A stretch of 64,000 nt of DNA, taken from assembly GCF_014873945.1 (NCBI RefSeq), contig NZ_JADBEC010000001.1, positions 3,551,001 through 3,615,000 on the forward strand. Reading direction: 5' to 3'. Position 1 is the first letter of the stretch. Each line of letters opens with the position of its first letter. Below, one piece after another: positions 1-8,364 of this stretch. A model generated the notes under the pieces. The model ran no database searches. It saw nothing but the letters and a program-made list of their open reading frames with translations, and was not told the DNA's origin. A program made the position numbers and the translations under genes. The stretch is from Rhizobium viscosum. Lineage in GTDB: Bacteria > Pseudomonadota > Alphaproteobacteria > Rhizobiales > Rhizobiaceae.

Positions 1-1
1 C

Positions 2-49
2 GAGATGGATCAGGACGCGGTGCGCAAGGCGATCGAAGCGCTCGTCTGA
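2..49 (+). CDS. cobW: C-terminus of CobW (partial, runs in from left edge)
   Basis: Only the last 15 codons are inside the window, ending EALV and a TGA at 47-49. The frame stays open to the left edge and the stop lies 8 bp before the cobN start. In rhizobia and in Pseudomonas denitrificans the gene directly upstream of cobN is cobW, a P-loop GTPase/metallochaperone linked to cobalt delivery for the CobNST cobaltochelatase. The assignment rests on gene order; the visible fragment holds no diagnostic motif. Confidence 0.6.
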   Translation, partial: EMDQDAVRKAIEALV

Positions 50-57
50 GGTAAACA

Positions 58-3000
58 ATGCATCTGCTTCTCGCTCAACAGGGAACGATCAGCGATGGCG
101 ACGAGGCGATCGACCTCGGCCAGTCGCCGGGCGATATCCTGTTCCTGTCGGCCGCCGATACCGAGCTTGCGGCGATTGCCGCGGCTCATGCCGGCGGGGC
201 GATGGGGTATTCGCTGCGGCTTGCCAGCCTGATGAGCCTGAAGCATCCGATGTCGGTCGATACATACGTCGAACGCACGGCGCGGCATGCGAAGCTGATC
301 ATCGTGCGGGCGCTCGGCGGGGCGAGCTATTTCCACTATGTGCTGGAGGCGCTGCATGCAGTTGCAGCGCGGAATGGTGTGCTGATTGCGGTGCTGCCGG
401 GGGATTCCAAACCGGATGCGGGGCTGACGCCGTTTTCGAATGTGGCGCTGGAGGATCTGAATGCGCTGTGGGCGTATCTGATCGAGGGCGGCGACGCGAA
501 TGCGCGGGGTTTTCTGGCCTATGCGGCGGCGATGCTCTCGGGCGAGGAGAAGCCAGCGCCGGCTGCACCGCTGATGAAGGCGGGGATCTGGTGGCCGGGG
601 CGGGGGCTGGTTGGCGTTGATGAGTGGCGGCGGCTTATCTCCGCTTCGCCCTCTTCGGCTGTTGAGGATGTAGCACCCCCCTCTGTCCTGCCGGACATCT
701 CCCCCACAAGGGGGGAGATCGACAAGCGGCAAGACCACCGCTCTACATCTGTTGTTTGGGGAGAAGCTCGCGGCGATTCAATCTCCCCCCTTGTGGGGGA
801 GATGTCCGGCAGGACAGAGGGGGGTATTGCACACTCGACGGCCGAGGGTGCAACCGTCCGCCCAACTGTCGCCATCGCCTTCTACCGTGCCCTGGTGCAG
901 AGCGGCGAAACCCGCCCCGTCGAAGCCTTGATCGAAGCTTTGCAGGCGCAAGGCCTACGCCCATTGCCGGTCTTCGCCTACAGCCTCAAGGATCCCGTCT
1001 CCAAGGGCATCCTTGAAACCATTTTCGCCGATCTCAAACCCGACGTCGTCATCAACACGACAGGCTTTGCCGTCTCTGCACCCGGCGCCGATCGCGAGCC
1101 GACCGTGCTGGAAACGAATGACGCGATCGTACTGCAGGCCATCTTTTCCGCTTCGTCGCGGGAGGCCTGGGCCGCCTCGTCGCAGGGGCTCTCGGCCCGC
1201 GATCTCGGCATGAATGTCGCGTTGCCGGAGGTGGATGGCAGGGTGCTGTCGCGCGCCGTCTCCTTCAAGGCTGCCGCCCGCTATGATGCCGCGGTCGAGG
1301 CCAATATCGTCTCCAGCGAGCCGGATGCCGGGCGCATGGCCTATGTGGCATCGCTTGCCGTCAACTGGGCGCGGCTGCGGCAGATGCCGGCGGCGAACAG
1401 GCGGGTTGCGCTCGTCATGGCGAATTATCCGAACCGTGACGGACGGCTCGGCAATGGCGTCGGCCTCGATACGCCGGCCGGCACGATCGAGGTGATGCGG
1501 GCGATGGAGAAGGCCGGTTATCCGGTCGCCGATATCCCTGATGATGGCGATGTGCTGATGCGGCACCTGATGGCGGGGCCGACCAATTCCGGCTTCGATG
1601 GCAAGGTCGTGCGCGAGACGCTTTCCCTGAATCGATATAAGGATTTCCTGGAATCTCTTCCTGCTCAGATTCAGGATGAAGTCAGCGCGCGCTGGGGTGC
1701 GCCGGAGGCCGATCCCTATGTCCGCGGTGGCGCTTTCGCGCTGCCTTTCGCCCGGTTCGGCGAGTTGCTGATCGGTATTCAGCCGGCACGCGGCTATAAT
1801 ATCGATCCGAAGGAAAGTTATCACTCGCCCGATCTCGTGCCGCCGCACGGCTATCTCGCCTTCTACGCTTTCCTGCGCGAGGAATTCGGCGCGCAGGCAG
1901 TGATCCACATGGGCAAGCACGGCAATCTGGAATGGCTGCCGGGCAAGGCGCTGGCGCTGTCGGAAGCCTGTTATCCCGAAGCGATCCTCGGGCCGCTGCC
2001 GCATCTCTATCCCTTTATCGTCAACGATCCAGGCGAGGGCACGCAGGCCAAGCGCCGCACTGCCGCCGTCATCATCGATCATCTGACGCCGCCTTTGACG
2101 CGGGCCGAGAGCTACGGGCCGCTCAAGGATCTGGAGGCGCTGGTCGATGAATATTACGAGGCGTCGGGTGGCGATCCCAGGCGTATCCGGTTGCTGTCGC
2201 GGCAGATCCTCGATCTCGTTGCCGATATCGGGCTGGATCGGGATGCGGGGATTGCAAAGGGTGAGAGCGAAGGCGAGGCGTTGAAGAAGCTCGATGCCTA
2301 TTTGTGCGATCTCAAGGAGATGCAGATCCGCGACGGCCTGCATGTGTTCGGGGTGTCGCCGGAAGGGCGGTTGCTGACCGATCTCACCGTGGCGCTGGCG
2401 CGGGTGCCTCGCGGGTTGGGTGAAGGTGGGGATGCGAGTTTGCAGCGGGCGATTGCGGGGGATGCTGGGTTGGGTGTTGTGCTTGTGGCACCCCCCTCTG
2501 TCCTGCCGGACATCTCCCCCACAAGGGGGGAGATTGAATCGCGGGACCGGTTTCCCCAAACAACTGATGTGGGGCGACGATCTGGCCCCTTGTCGATCTC
2601 CCCCCCTGTGGGGGAGATGTCCGGCAGGACAGAGGGGGGTAACTCCACCTTCGACCCTCTCGATTGCGACATGGCCGCCACTTGGACTGGTCCATGTCCA
2701 CCAATCCTAGGAGACCTCCTAGACGCCTCCTGGCGCACCAATGGCGACACCGTCGAGCGTATCGAACTGCTCGCAGCCAAGCTCGTTTCCGGCGAACTCG
2801 CATGCCCATCCCTCTGGTCCCAAACCAGAAGCGTCCTCGATGAAATTGAATCCCGCCTCAAACCCTCCATCCTCGCCTGCGGCCCTGCCGAAATCACCAG
2901 CCTGCTGCGCGGCCTCGATGGCCGTTTCGTGCCGCCCGGTCCATCCGGTGCACCGACGCGTGGGCGGCCTGACGTCTTGCCGACAGGGCGGAATTTCTAC

Positions 3001-4191
3001 TCGGTGGACAGCCGCGCGGTGCCCACACCTGCCGCCTATGAACTCGGCAAGAAATCCGCCGAATTGCTGATCCGCCGCTATGTGCAGGATCACGGCGAAT
3101 GGCCCGTTTCCTTCGGGTTGACGGCTTGGGGTACCTCCAACATGCGCACCGGAGGCGACGATATCGCCCAGGCCTTGGCGCTGATCGGCGTCAAGCCAGT
3201 GTGGGACATGGCCTCGCGGCGTGTCACCGGCTACGAGATCATCCCGCCGGCCATGCTGCGGCGACCGCGGGTGGACGTGACGTTGCGGATCTCTGGCTTC
3301 TTTCGCGATGCGTTTCCCGAGCAGATCGCGCTCTTCGACAAGGCGATCCGGGCCGTCGGCGCACTCGACGAGGATGCCGCCGACAATCCGATCGCCGGAC
3401 GCATGCGCGGCGAGGAGAAGCGGCTAACCGCTGCCGGGCTCGATGAGAAGGCGGCGGCAAAGCGGGCCGGTTATCGCATCTTCGGCTCCAAGCCCGGCGC
3501 TTATGGCGCGGGCCTGCAGGCGCTGATCGACGAGAAGGGCTGGGAGCGGCGAGCGGATCTCGCCGAAGCCTATCTCGTCTGGGGCAGTTATGCCTATGGC
3601 GCGGGCGAGGAAGGTCGGGCCGAGCGCGGGGTGTTCGAGGAGCGGCTGCGCTCCATCCAGGCTGTCGTACAGAACCAGGACAATCGCGAGCATGACCTGC
3701 TCGACAGCGACGATTATTACCAGTTCGAAGGCGGCATGGCAGCGGCTGCCGAAGCGCTTGGCGGGGTGCGGCCGGCGATCTATCACAACGATCATTCGCG
3801 GCCGGAAAAGCCTGTGATCCGTTCTCTCGAGGAAGAGATCGGGCGGGTGGTGCGCGGACGCGTCGTCAATCCCAAGTGGATCGAGGGCGTGATGCGCCAC
3901 GGGTACAAGGGTGCTTTCGAGATTGCGGCGACCGTCGATTATCTCTTTGCCTTTGCGGCGACGACCGGGGCTGTCGGCAACCACCATTTCGAGGCGGTCT
4001 ACCAGGCCTTTGTTGCCGATCCCAAGGTGCGCGATTTCATGGCCGAAAAGAACCCGGCCGCGCTTTCCGAGATGAAGGAGCGGCTGATGGAGGCGATCGA
4101 GCGCAAGCTCTGGACGCCGCGCAGCAACTCGGCGCAATTCGATCTCACAGACATCAACGAAACCAGGAAAAGAGCAGGCAGCCAGTCATGA
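58..4191 (+). CDS. cobN: CobN, large subunit of aerobic cobaltochelatase
   Basis: CobN is the large subunit of the CobN-CobS-CobT complex, which uses ATP to insert Co2+ into hydrogenobyrinic acid a,c-diamide in the cytoplasm. The 1377-residue product has the CobN/Mg-chelatase H-subunit signature MGKHGNLEWLPGK near residue 620, the SFGLTAWGTSNMRTGGDD block near 1020 and a conserved C-terminal HDLLDSDDYYQFEGGMAAA. A GAGG ribosome-binding site precedes the ATG. The protein is about 100 residues longer than the roughly 1275 usual for CobN. The excess is two in-frame insertions, at about residues 206-256 and 811-861, each translated from a palindromic repeat. Both lie between conserved blocks, so the enzyme is probably still functional. 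The stop overlaps cobO by four bases. Confidence 0.96.
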   Translation: MHLLLAQQGTISDGDEAIDLGQSPGDILFLSAADTELAAIAAAHAGGAMGYSLRLASLMSLKHPMSVDTYVERTARHAKLIIVRALGGASYFHYVLEALHAVAARNGVLIAVLPGDSKPDAGLTPFSNVALEDLNALWAYLIEGGDANARGFLAYAAAMLSGEEKPAPAAPLMKAGIWWPGRGLVGVDEWRRLISASPSSAVEDVAPPSVLPDISPTRGEIDKRQDHRSTSVVWGEARGDSISPLVGEMSGRTEGGIAHSTAEGATVRPTVAIAFYRALVQSGETRPVEALIEALQAQGLRPLPVFAYSLKDPVSKGILETIFADLKPDVVINTTGFAVSAPGADREPTVLETNDAIVLQAIFSASSREAWAASSQGLSARDLGMNVALPEVDGRVLSRAVSFKAAARYDAAVEANIVSSEPDAGRMAYVASLAVNWARLRQMPAANRRVALVMANYPNRDGRLGNGVGLDTPAGTIEVMRAMEKAGYPVADIPDDGDVLMRHLMAGPTNSGFDGKVVRETLSLNRYKDFLESLPAQIQDEVSARWGAPEADPYVRGGAFALPFARFGELLIGIQPARGYNIDPKESYHSPDLVPPHGYLAFYAFLREEFGAQAVIHMGKHGNLEWLPGKALALSEACYPEAILGPLPHLYPFIVNDPGEGTQAKRRTAAVIIDHLTPPLTRAESYGPLKDLEALVDEYYEASGGDPRRIRLLSRQILDLVADIGLDRDAGIAKGESEGEALKKLDAYLCDLKEMQIRDGLHVFGVSPEGRLLTDLTVALARVPRGLGEGGDASLQRAIAGDAGLGVVLVAPPSVLPDISPTRGEIESRDRFPQTTDVGRRSGPLSISPPVGEMSGRTEGGNSTFDPLDCDMAATWTGPCPPILGDLLDASWRTNGDTVERIELLAAKLVSGELACPSLWSQTRSVLDEIESRLKPSILACGPAEITSLLRGLDGRFVPPGPSGAPTRGRPDVLPTGRNFYSVDSRAVPTPAAYELGKKSAELLIRRYVQDHGEWPVSFGLTAWGTSNMRTGGDDIAQALALIGVKPVWDMASRRVTGYEIIPPAMLRRPRVDVTLRISGFFRDAFPEQIALFDKAIRAVGALDEDAADNPIAGRMRGEEKRLTAAGLDEKAAAKRAGYRIFGSKPGAYGAGLQALIDEKGWERRADLAEAYLVWGSYAYGAGEEGRAERGVFEERLRSIQAVVQNQDNREHDLLDSDDYYQFEGGMAAAAEALGGVRPAIYHNDHSRPEKPVIRSLEEEIGRVVRGRVVNPKWIEGVMRHGYKGAFEIAATVDYLFAFAATTGAVGNHHFEAVYQAFVADPKVRDFMAEKNPAALSEMKERLMEAIERKLWTPRSNSAQFDLTDINETRKRAGSQS
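675..825 (+). repeat. 151-bp palindromic repeat inserted in frame in cobN (copy 1)
   Basis: Arms of about 45 bp at 675-719 and 781-825 are near-perfect inverted complements; the left arm includes CTGTCCTGCCGGACATCTCC and the right arm GGAGATGTCCGGCAGGACAG. The core between them is about 60 bp. Read in the cobN frame the left arm gives PPSVLPDISPTRGEI and the right arm SISPLVGEMSGRTEGG. The core is the reverse complement (diverged) of the core of copy 2. It resembles rhizobial intergenic mosaic elements (RIME-like), here sitting inside a gene; the family name is an inference. Confidence 0.9.
2490..2640 (-). repeat. 151-bp palindromic repeat inserted in frame in cobN (copy 2, inverted)
   Basis: It has the same arms and the same length as copy 1, again read as PPSVLPDISPTRGEI and SISPPVGEMSGRTEGG in the cobN frame. 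The core, containing TTTCCCCAAACAACTGATGT and ending GCCCCTTGTCGATCT, matches the reverse complement of the copy 1 core, so the two elements lie in opposite orientations. Because the arms are mutual complements, either orientation yields the same arm peptides, and both cores are free of stops in the cobN frame. Confidence 0.9.
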
Positions 4192-4820
4192 GCGAAGAGC
4201 CAGTCGTACCAGCCGAAAAGGACGATGCCCGTCACGCCGAGAAGATGGCGAAGAAGAAGGCCGCCCGTGACAAGATCATGGCGACCAAGGCAGATGAGAA
4301 GGGGCTGATCATCGTCCATACCGGCAAGGGCAAAGGTAAATCCTCGGCCGCCTTCGGCATGATCTTCCGCCATATCGCCCATGGCAAGCCGTCGGCCGTC
4401 GTGCAGTTCATCAAGGGTGCGATGTGGACGGGTGAGCGGGATCTGATCGAGAAGCATTTTGCCGATCTCTGCCAGTTCCACACGATGGGCGAAGGCTTTA
4501 CTTGGGAGACGCAGGACCGGGCACGGGATGTGGCGGCGGCAGGTGCTGCCTGGGAAAAGGCCAAGGAGCTGATCCGCGACGAGCGCAATTCCATGGTGCT
4601 GCTCGATGAGATCAATATCGCGCTTCGCTACGACTATCTCGACGTCAACGAGGTGGTGGAGTTCCTGAAGACCGAGAAGCCGTACATGACGCATGTCGTG
4701 CTGACCGGCCGCAACGCCAAGGACGAACTGATCGAGATTGCCGATCTGGTGACCGAAATGGAGCTCGTCAAGCATCCCTTCCGCTCCGGCATCAAGGGCC
4801 AGCCGGGCGTGGAGTTCTGA
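4188..4820 (+). CDS. cobO: CobO, cob(I)yrinic acid a,c-diamide adenosyltransferase
   Basis: This enzyme (BtuR/CobO/CobP family) transfers the 5'-deoxyadenosyl group of ATP to the corrinoid cobalt. The 210-residue product carries the family P-loop HTGKGKGKSSAA at about 44-55, QFIKGAMWTGER, and LLDEINIALRY near 148, all typical of CobO. The N-terminal 40 residues are Lys/Ala-rich and charged. The ATG overlaps the cobN stop (ATGA), which suggests translational coupling in a cobW-cobN-cobO operon. The frame is open further upstream inside cobN, but family length and the overlap support this start. Confidence 0.96.
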   Translation: MSEEPVVPAEKDDARHAEKMAKKKAARDKIMATKADEKGLIIVHTGKGKGKSSAAFGMIFRHIAHGKPSAVVQFIKGAMWTGERDLIEKHFADLCQFHTMGEGFTWETQDRARDVAAAGAAWEKAKELIRDERNSMVLLDEINIALRYDYLDVNEVVEFLKTEKPYMTHVVLTGRNAKDELIEIADLVTEMELVKHPFRSGIKGQPGVEF

Positions 4821-4874
4821 GCAATTCCAGCAAAAGTGTCCGCGGTTTTGCATCCGGAATTGCGCGGAAAAGGT
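4819..4874. repeat. Rhizobial GAGCAATTCC repeat (copy A, truncated)
   Basis: This stretch starts at the last bases of the cobO stop (TGAGCAATTCCAGCAAAAGT) and ends just before the stop of the convergent regulator. It is the reverse complement of part of the repeats at 8283-8353 and 58518-58625. An internal inverted pair (GCAATTCC and GGAATTGC) can form a hairpin between the two convergent genes and may serve as a terminator. Confidence 0.7.
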
Positions 4875-5669
4875 CTAATTGGCGAGATTGCCGCGCAGGA
4901 TCGCGGCCGTCTCCTCATCGGCCGGGAAGAGCGTTTCGATCGCGAGTTCCGACAAGGTGATATCGACAGGCGTGCCAAAGACTGTTGTCGTCGAGATGAA
5001 AGAGAGAAGGCCGGCCTTGGTCGAAAGCTGCAGGGGAACGGCAACGCCGGCGAGGTCGGTGTGGGGCTCGGTCGCATCTTTCGGTGCAGGGTAGGAGAGC
5101 AGTTCCTTCAATAGCTTTTCCGACACGGGATCGCCCGAGACCGATATCTGCTGGCGCAGCCGGTCGAGAAGATGGGCGCGCCATTCCGAGAGGTTGACGA
5201 TATATGATGCCAGGCCCTGCGGATGCAGGCTGAGGCGCAGCACGTTGACCGGTGGTTCCAGCAAAGTCGGATCCGCAACGGCTTCGAGCAGCGGCGCCAG
5301 GGCGGCGTTGGCGGCGATGAGCGTCCAGTGGCGGTCGATGGCGATAGCGGGGTAGGGCTCGTGGCCTTTCAGCACCCTGTCGATAGCACGCCGTGCGGGG
5401 AGAAGGGCGGGGTCGTCCAGCTTGCGTTCGGCAAAGACGGGCGCGAAACCCGCCGCCAGAAGCAGCGGGTTGCGGTCCCGCAAGGGCACTCCGAGCCGTT
5501 CGGCGAGATGCAGCAGCATTTCGCGGCTCGGGGTCGAGCGCCCGCTCTCGATGAAGCTCAGGTGCCGTTGCGAAATATCGGCTTCCAGTGCGAGGTCGAG
5601 CTGGCTCATGCGGCGGCGCTGGCGCCATTCGCGCAGGTGATCTCCGAGAGAGCGGGCGGTCGGGGTCAT
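4875..5669 (-). CDS. XRE/MmyB-type transcriptional regulator
   Basis: This 264-residue protein has an N-terminal helix-turn-helix of the XRE type (LGDHLREWRQRRRMSQLDLA, then DISQRHLSFIESGRSTPSRE, residues 8-50). The rest resembles the MmyB-like ligand-binding domain, a PAS-like fold (DRHWTLIAANAAL; LRLSLHPQGLASYIVNLSEW). Such proteins are probable ligand-responsive repressors, often of small redox or hydrolase genes beside them. The ATG overlaps the stop of the upstream NTF2-like gene (ATGA), so the two are probably co-transcribed. The ligand is unknown. Confidence 0.85.
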   Translation of the reverse strand: MTPTARSLGDHLREWRQRRRMSQLDLALEADISQRHLSFIESGRSTPSREMLLHLAERLGVPLRDRNPLLLAAGFAPVFAERKLDDPALLPARRAIDRVLKGHEPYPAIAIDRHWTLIAANAALAPLLEAVADPTLLEPPVNVLRLSLHPQGLASYIVNLSEWRAHLLDRLRQQISVSGDPVSEKLLKELLSYPAPKDATEPHTDLAGVAVPLQLSTKAGLLSFISTTTVFGTPVDITLSELAIETLFPADEETAAILRGNLAN

Positions 5670-6034
5670 CAGGCGGCTTCCGGCAGGAGATCGATGAAGC
5701 CGCGGACGGATTTCAGCTTGCCGCCTTCGAGCTCGGCGAAATCCGTGCCCTTGATCAGCGCTTCGCCATTGTCGGGGCCGAGGCCCCAGGAGAAGCGCAG
5801 GTTGTCGCCATAGCCATCGGCCGTGCCGATCAGTTCGAAGCGGAAGCCGGGGAAGCGGCTCTGCACGGCTTCGACCAGCGAATTGATCTGCTCATGGCCT
5901 TCGCCGCGCATCAGCGGGTCGACATAGGTCGCGGCTTCCGTCCAGCTCTCGGCGATCAGCGCACGGCGACGGGCGGCATCCGTCTCGTTCCAGATTGCGA
6001 GGTAGCGCTCGGCGTTGGTCTTTGCTTCGTTCAT
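5669..6034 (-). CDS. NTF2/SnoaL-like protein
   Basis: This 121-residue protein has the pattern of SnoaL-like polyketide-cyclase/NTF2-fold proteins: NAERYLAIWNETDAARRRAL at the start, WTEAATYVDPLMRGEGHEQI, and LIKGTDFAELEGGKLKSVRG near the end. The ATG at 6034 follows AAGGAG at a good distance, so the longer open frame to 6082 is not used. It is upstream of, and overlaps, the MmyB-type regulator. The substrate is unknown; the family covers hydrolases, cyclases and binding proteins. Confidence 0.8.
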   Translation of the reverse strand: MNEAKTNAERYLAIWNETDAARRRALIAESWTEAATYVDPLMRGEGHEQINSLVEAVQSRFPGFRFELIGTADGYGDNLRFSWGLGPDNGEALIKGTDFAELEGGKLKSVRGFIDLLPEAA

Positions 6035-6232
6035 CGGGTCATCTCCTTTTGATCGCCCGTCATGTTCAGGCAGGGCGATCATCGGCGAAAGCGGTGCAAC
6101 CTATCAATTACGCGGGAGGTAATGGAAGTCCGATTGCCGGAGTCAAATCCAGGTCGCGGCTTGGTGATTTGACAGGTGAGGAGCGAGCCCGAAGATTTGC
6201 GGCAACTCTTTTGCCCCCGGAGGATAAATTCC

Positions 6233-6880
6233 ATGAAAACCGGCTCCTGCAAGGCTTTAGCCGCATTCACCCTCGCACTTCTCGGCGCTTCGGCCACGCA
6301 AGCGAATGTGATCGACGACTGGAATACGATCAAGGTCCCCGCTGCACCGGTGCTGAAGCCGGTCAGCGTGAATATTTCGGATACGGCGCTGCTGCTGCTC
6401 GATTTCAATGGTGCGCAGGACCCATCGAAAGGGCCTTGCAACACGAAGACCAAGCCCCGCTGCATCGCCTCGCTGCCGAAGGTGGAGAAGCTTCTGAGCG
6501 AGGCGCGCAAGAGCGGCGTGCCCGTCATCTACAGTATCACCGGCGGCGCCACGAAGGGCGATATCGCCAGCGTATTGGCGCCGAGAGAGGGCGATCCGGT
6601 GGTGCAGGGCGGTGCCAACAAGTTCATCAACACCGATCTCGAAAAGATCCTGACCGAAAAGCACATCAAGACCATCATCGTGACCGGCACGGCATCCGAA
6701 GGGGCGGTGCTGAATACGGCATCCTATGCGGCGCTGAAGGGCATGAACATCATCCTGCCCGTCGACGGCATGTCGTCGGCCGATCCCTATGCCGAGCAAT
6801 ATGTCGCCTGGCATTTTGCCAATGCGCCAGGTGTTTCGGCCAAGACGACATTGACCACGGTTGATGAGATCAAATTCTAG
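6233..6880 (+). CDS. Exported isochorismatase-like protein lacking the catalytic Cys
   Basis: This 215-residue protein has a Sec-type signal peptide (residues 1-24: MKTGSC, hydrophobic core, ASATQA) and a cysteine-hydrolase/isochorismatase fold. The catalytic Asp is present (LLLLDFNG, D57) and a Lys (NKFINTDLEKIL, K130) is in the expected place. The nucleophilic Cys position, in the strand usually read TGxATxxCV, is Ala158 (TGTASEGAVLNTA). The enzyme is therefore probably not a Cys-dependent hydrolase. GGAGG lies 11 bp before the ATG. The gene ends tail to tail with the permease, overlapping by 4 bp. Its function is unknown. Confidence 0.85.
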   Translation: MKTGSCKALAAFTLALLGASATQANVIDDWNTIKVPAAPVLKPVSVNISDTALLLLDFNGAQDPSKGPCNTKTKPRCIASLPKVEKLLSEARKSGVPVIYSITGGATKGDIASVLAPREGDPVVQGGANKFINTDLEKILTEKHIKTIIVTGTASEGAVLNTASYAALKGMNIILPVDGMSSADPYAEQYVAWHFANAPGVSAKTTLTTVDEIKF

Positions 6881-7662
6881 ACGCCAAGCCAGACACGCAG
6901 CGGGTTTTCGGGATCGGAGAGCAGCTTTATCGCAAAGGCGATGCAGACGATGACGAGCAGCGGCTTGATGAGCCTTGCGCCGATGCGCATGGCTAGCCGC
7001 GAGCCGAGCTGCGCGCCGAGGAACTGGCAGGCACCCATCAGCAGGCCGATCTTCCAGAGCGTGGCGCCGAAGCTTGCGAAGACGATGAGCGCGCCGAAAT
7101 TCGAGCCGAGATTGAGAAGCTTGGTGTGGGCGGTCGCCTTCAGCATCCCGAAGCCGGCGAGCGTGACGAAGGCCAGCATGAAGAAGGAGCCGGTGCCGGG
7201 GCCGAAAACGCCGTCATAGAAGCCGATGACCGGGACGAGTGTCAGGCCGAACAGGAAGGGCGTCATGCGTCTGTGCGTATCGACGTCGTTGAGGTTCGGT
7301 TTGACGGCGAAGAAGATGGCGATTGCCACCAGGAGTACCGGCATGACGGCCCGTAGCACCTGGCCGGGGACGAGTGTGGCGAGTGCCGCACCAAGCGAGC
7401 CGCCCATGACGGCCATGAGCGCCATCGGCAATTGTTCCGAAAGCTTCACATGCCCCTTGCGGGCATAGGCGATGGTTGCCGAGGCCGCACCGAAGAGGGA
7501 CTGCACCTTGTTCGTGCCGAGCGTCTGCAGCGGCGGGATGCCTGCAATCAGCATGGCGGGAACGGTGATGAGGCCGCCGCCGCCGGCAATAGAATCGACG
7601 AAACCGGCAAAGAAGGCCGCCGCGCAGAGCAGCAGAAGCAGATGGATGGCAATGTCAGGCAA
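6877..7662 (-). CDS. TauE/SafE (TSUP) family membrane permease
   Basis: This integral membrane protein has about eight hydrophobic segments and the TSUP signature FVDSIAGGGGLITVPAMLIAG in the first helical hairpin, repeated in weaker form as YDGVFGPGTGSFFMLAFVTL midway (internal duplication). The family exports or imports sulfite, sulfoacetate and other organosulfur or organic anions; the substrate here cannot be read from sequence. The start is uncertain. I chose the TTG at 7662, just before PDIAIHLLLL, because the open frame upstream (to 7779) is hydrophilic and overlaps the divergent cobE; an ATG at 7719 is an alternative. Confidence 0.85.
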   Translation of the reverse strand: MPDIAIHLLLLLCAAAFFAGFVDSIAGGGGLITVPAMLIAGIPPLQTLGTNKVQSLFGAASATIAYARKGHVKLSEQLPMALMAVMGGSLGAALATLVPGQVLRAVMPVLLVAIAIFFAVKPNLNDVDTHRRMTPFLFGLTLVPVIGFYDGVFGPGTGSFFMLAFVTLAGFGMLKATAHTKLLNLGSNFGALIVFASFGATLWKIGLLMGACQFLGAQLGSRLAMRIGARLIKPLLVIVCIAFAIKLLSDPENPLRVWLGV

Positions 7663-7772
7663 GATGCTATTCCGGGAGGGGTATGTGAAGGCGGGAGCTT
7701 TCGGGCGGCCTTGTTGCATTTCCGGCCTCAAGCTGCAATGGCTCCCTGGACACAGCGGGGCGCAATCAGCTG

Positions 7773-8198
7773 ATGGCAATGAGCGAAATCACCATCGATG
7801 AGACGAAGCGGCATGTGCTCGGCCTAGGCTGCGAGCGCGGGACGTCTGATAGTGAGGTGATGGCGCTTGCTATCGAGGCGCTGGACGCGGCCGGTATTGA
7901 TGCGGCGCAGCTTGCCGCCGTTGCTTCGATCGATAGCCGGAGCGAAGAGACGGCGATCCTTGCCGTTGCAGCGCATTTTTCCGTGCCTGCCGTGTTCTTC
8001 GATGCGGCGCGGCTGGAGGAAGAGACGCCGCGGCTTAAAAATCCCTCCGCGATCGTCTTTGCCCGTGTCGGCTGCCATGGGGTGGCGGAAGCGGCAGCGC
8101 TTGCCGCTCTTGGTGCGGATGCGGAGCTAGTGCTCGGCAAGATCAAATCTCAGCATGCGACAGTAGCCGTCGCCCGCATCGGGTTGCAGAAAGCCTGA
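7773..8198 (+). CDS. cobE: CobE, cobalamin biosynthesis protein (CbiG C-terminal-like)
   Basis: This 141-residue protein begins after a short leader with VLGLGCERGTSDSEVMALA and holds ASIDSRSEETAILAVAAHF and GVAEAAALAALGADAELV, the pattern of the CobE/CbiG C-terminal domain. CobE is required in the aerobic pathway and binds corrin intermediates; its exact chemistry is not settled. The position between cobNO and cobABCD fits. Either ATG 7773 or ATG 7779 could be the start. A nucleoside hydrolase gene separates it from cobA. Confidence 0.85.
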   Translation: MAMSEITIDETKRHVLGLGCERGTSDSEVMALAIEALDAAGIDAAQLAAVASIDSRSEETAILAVAAHFSVPAVFFDAARLEEETPRLKNPSAIVFARVGCHGVAEAAALAALGADAELVLGKIKSQHATVAVARIGLQKA

Positions 8199-8282
8199 CG
8201 GGCGTTATGGTGGCGCATCTCGCGGCGCTGTCCGGCTGCCAGCGATTCGAATCCGGGGCATTTTCGTTTTTTGAATCACGAA

Positions 8283-8353
8283 TGTGCTCTATCCCTTTGT
8301 TTTCACGCAATTCCTGGCGCTAGGCCGTTGCGCGTTTTTGCCGGAATTGTTCT
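8283..8353. repeat. Rhizobial GAGCAATTCC repeat (copy B)
   Basis: TGCTCTATCCCTTTGTTTTC and CACGCAATTCC followed by GCCGGAATTGTTCT match the second half of the repeat at 58518-58625, and the reverse complement of the one at 4819-4874. It ends about 10 bp before the start codon of the nucleoside hydrolase gene, so it lies in that gene's leader. Confidence 0.7.
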
Positions 8354-8364
8354 GGAGGATACAT

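Noticed and set aside
955..2559. 534-codon open frame antisense to cobN
   Set aside because: It mirrors the high-GC codon pattern of cobN, is Arg/His-rich with no domain, and has no ribosome-binding site; part of it is just the antisense reading of the repeat.
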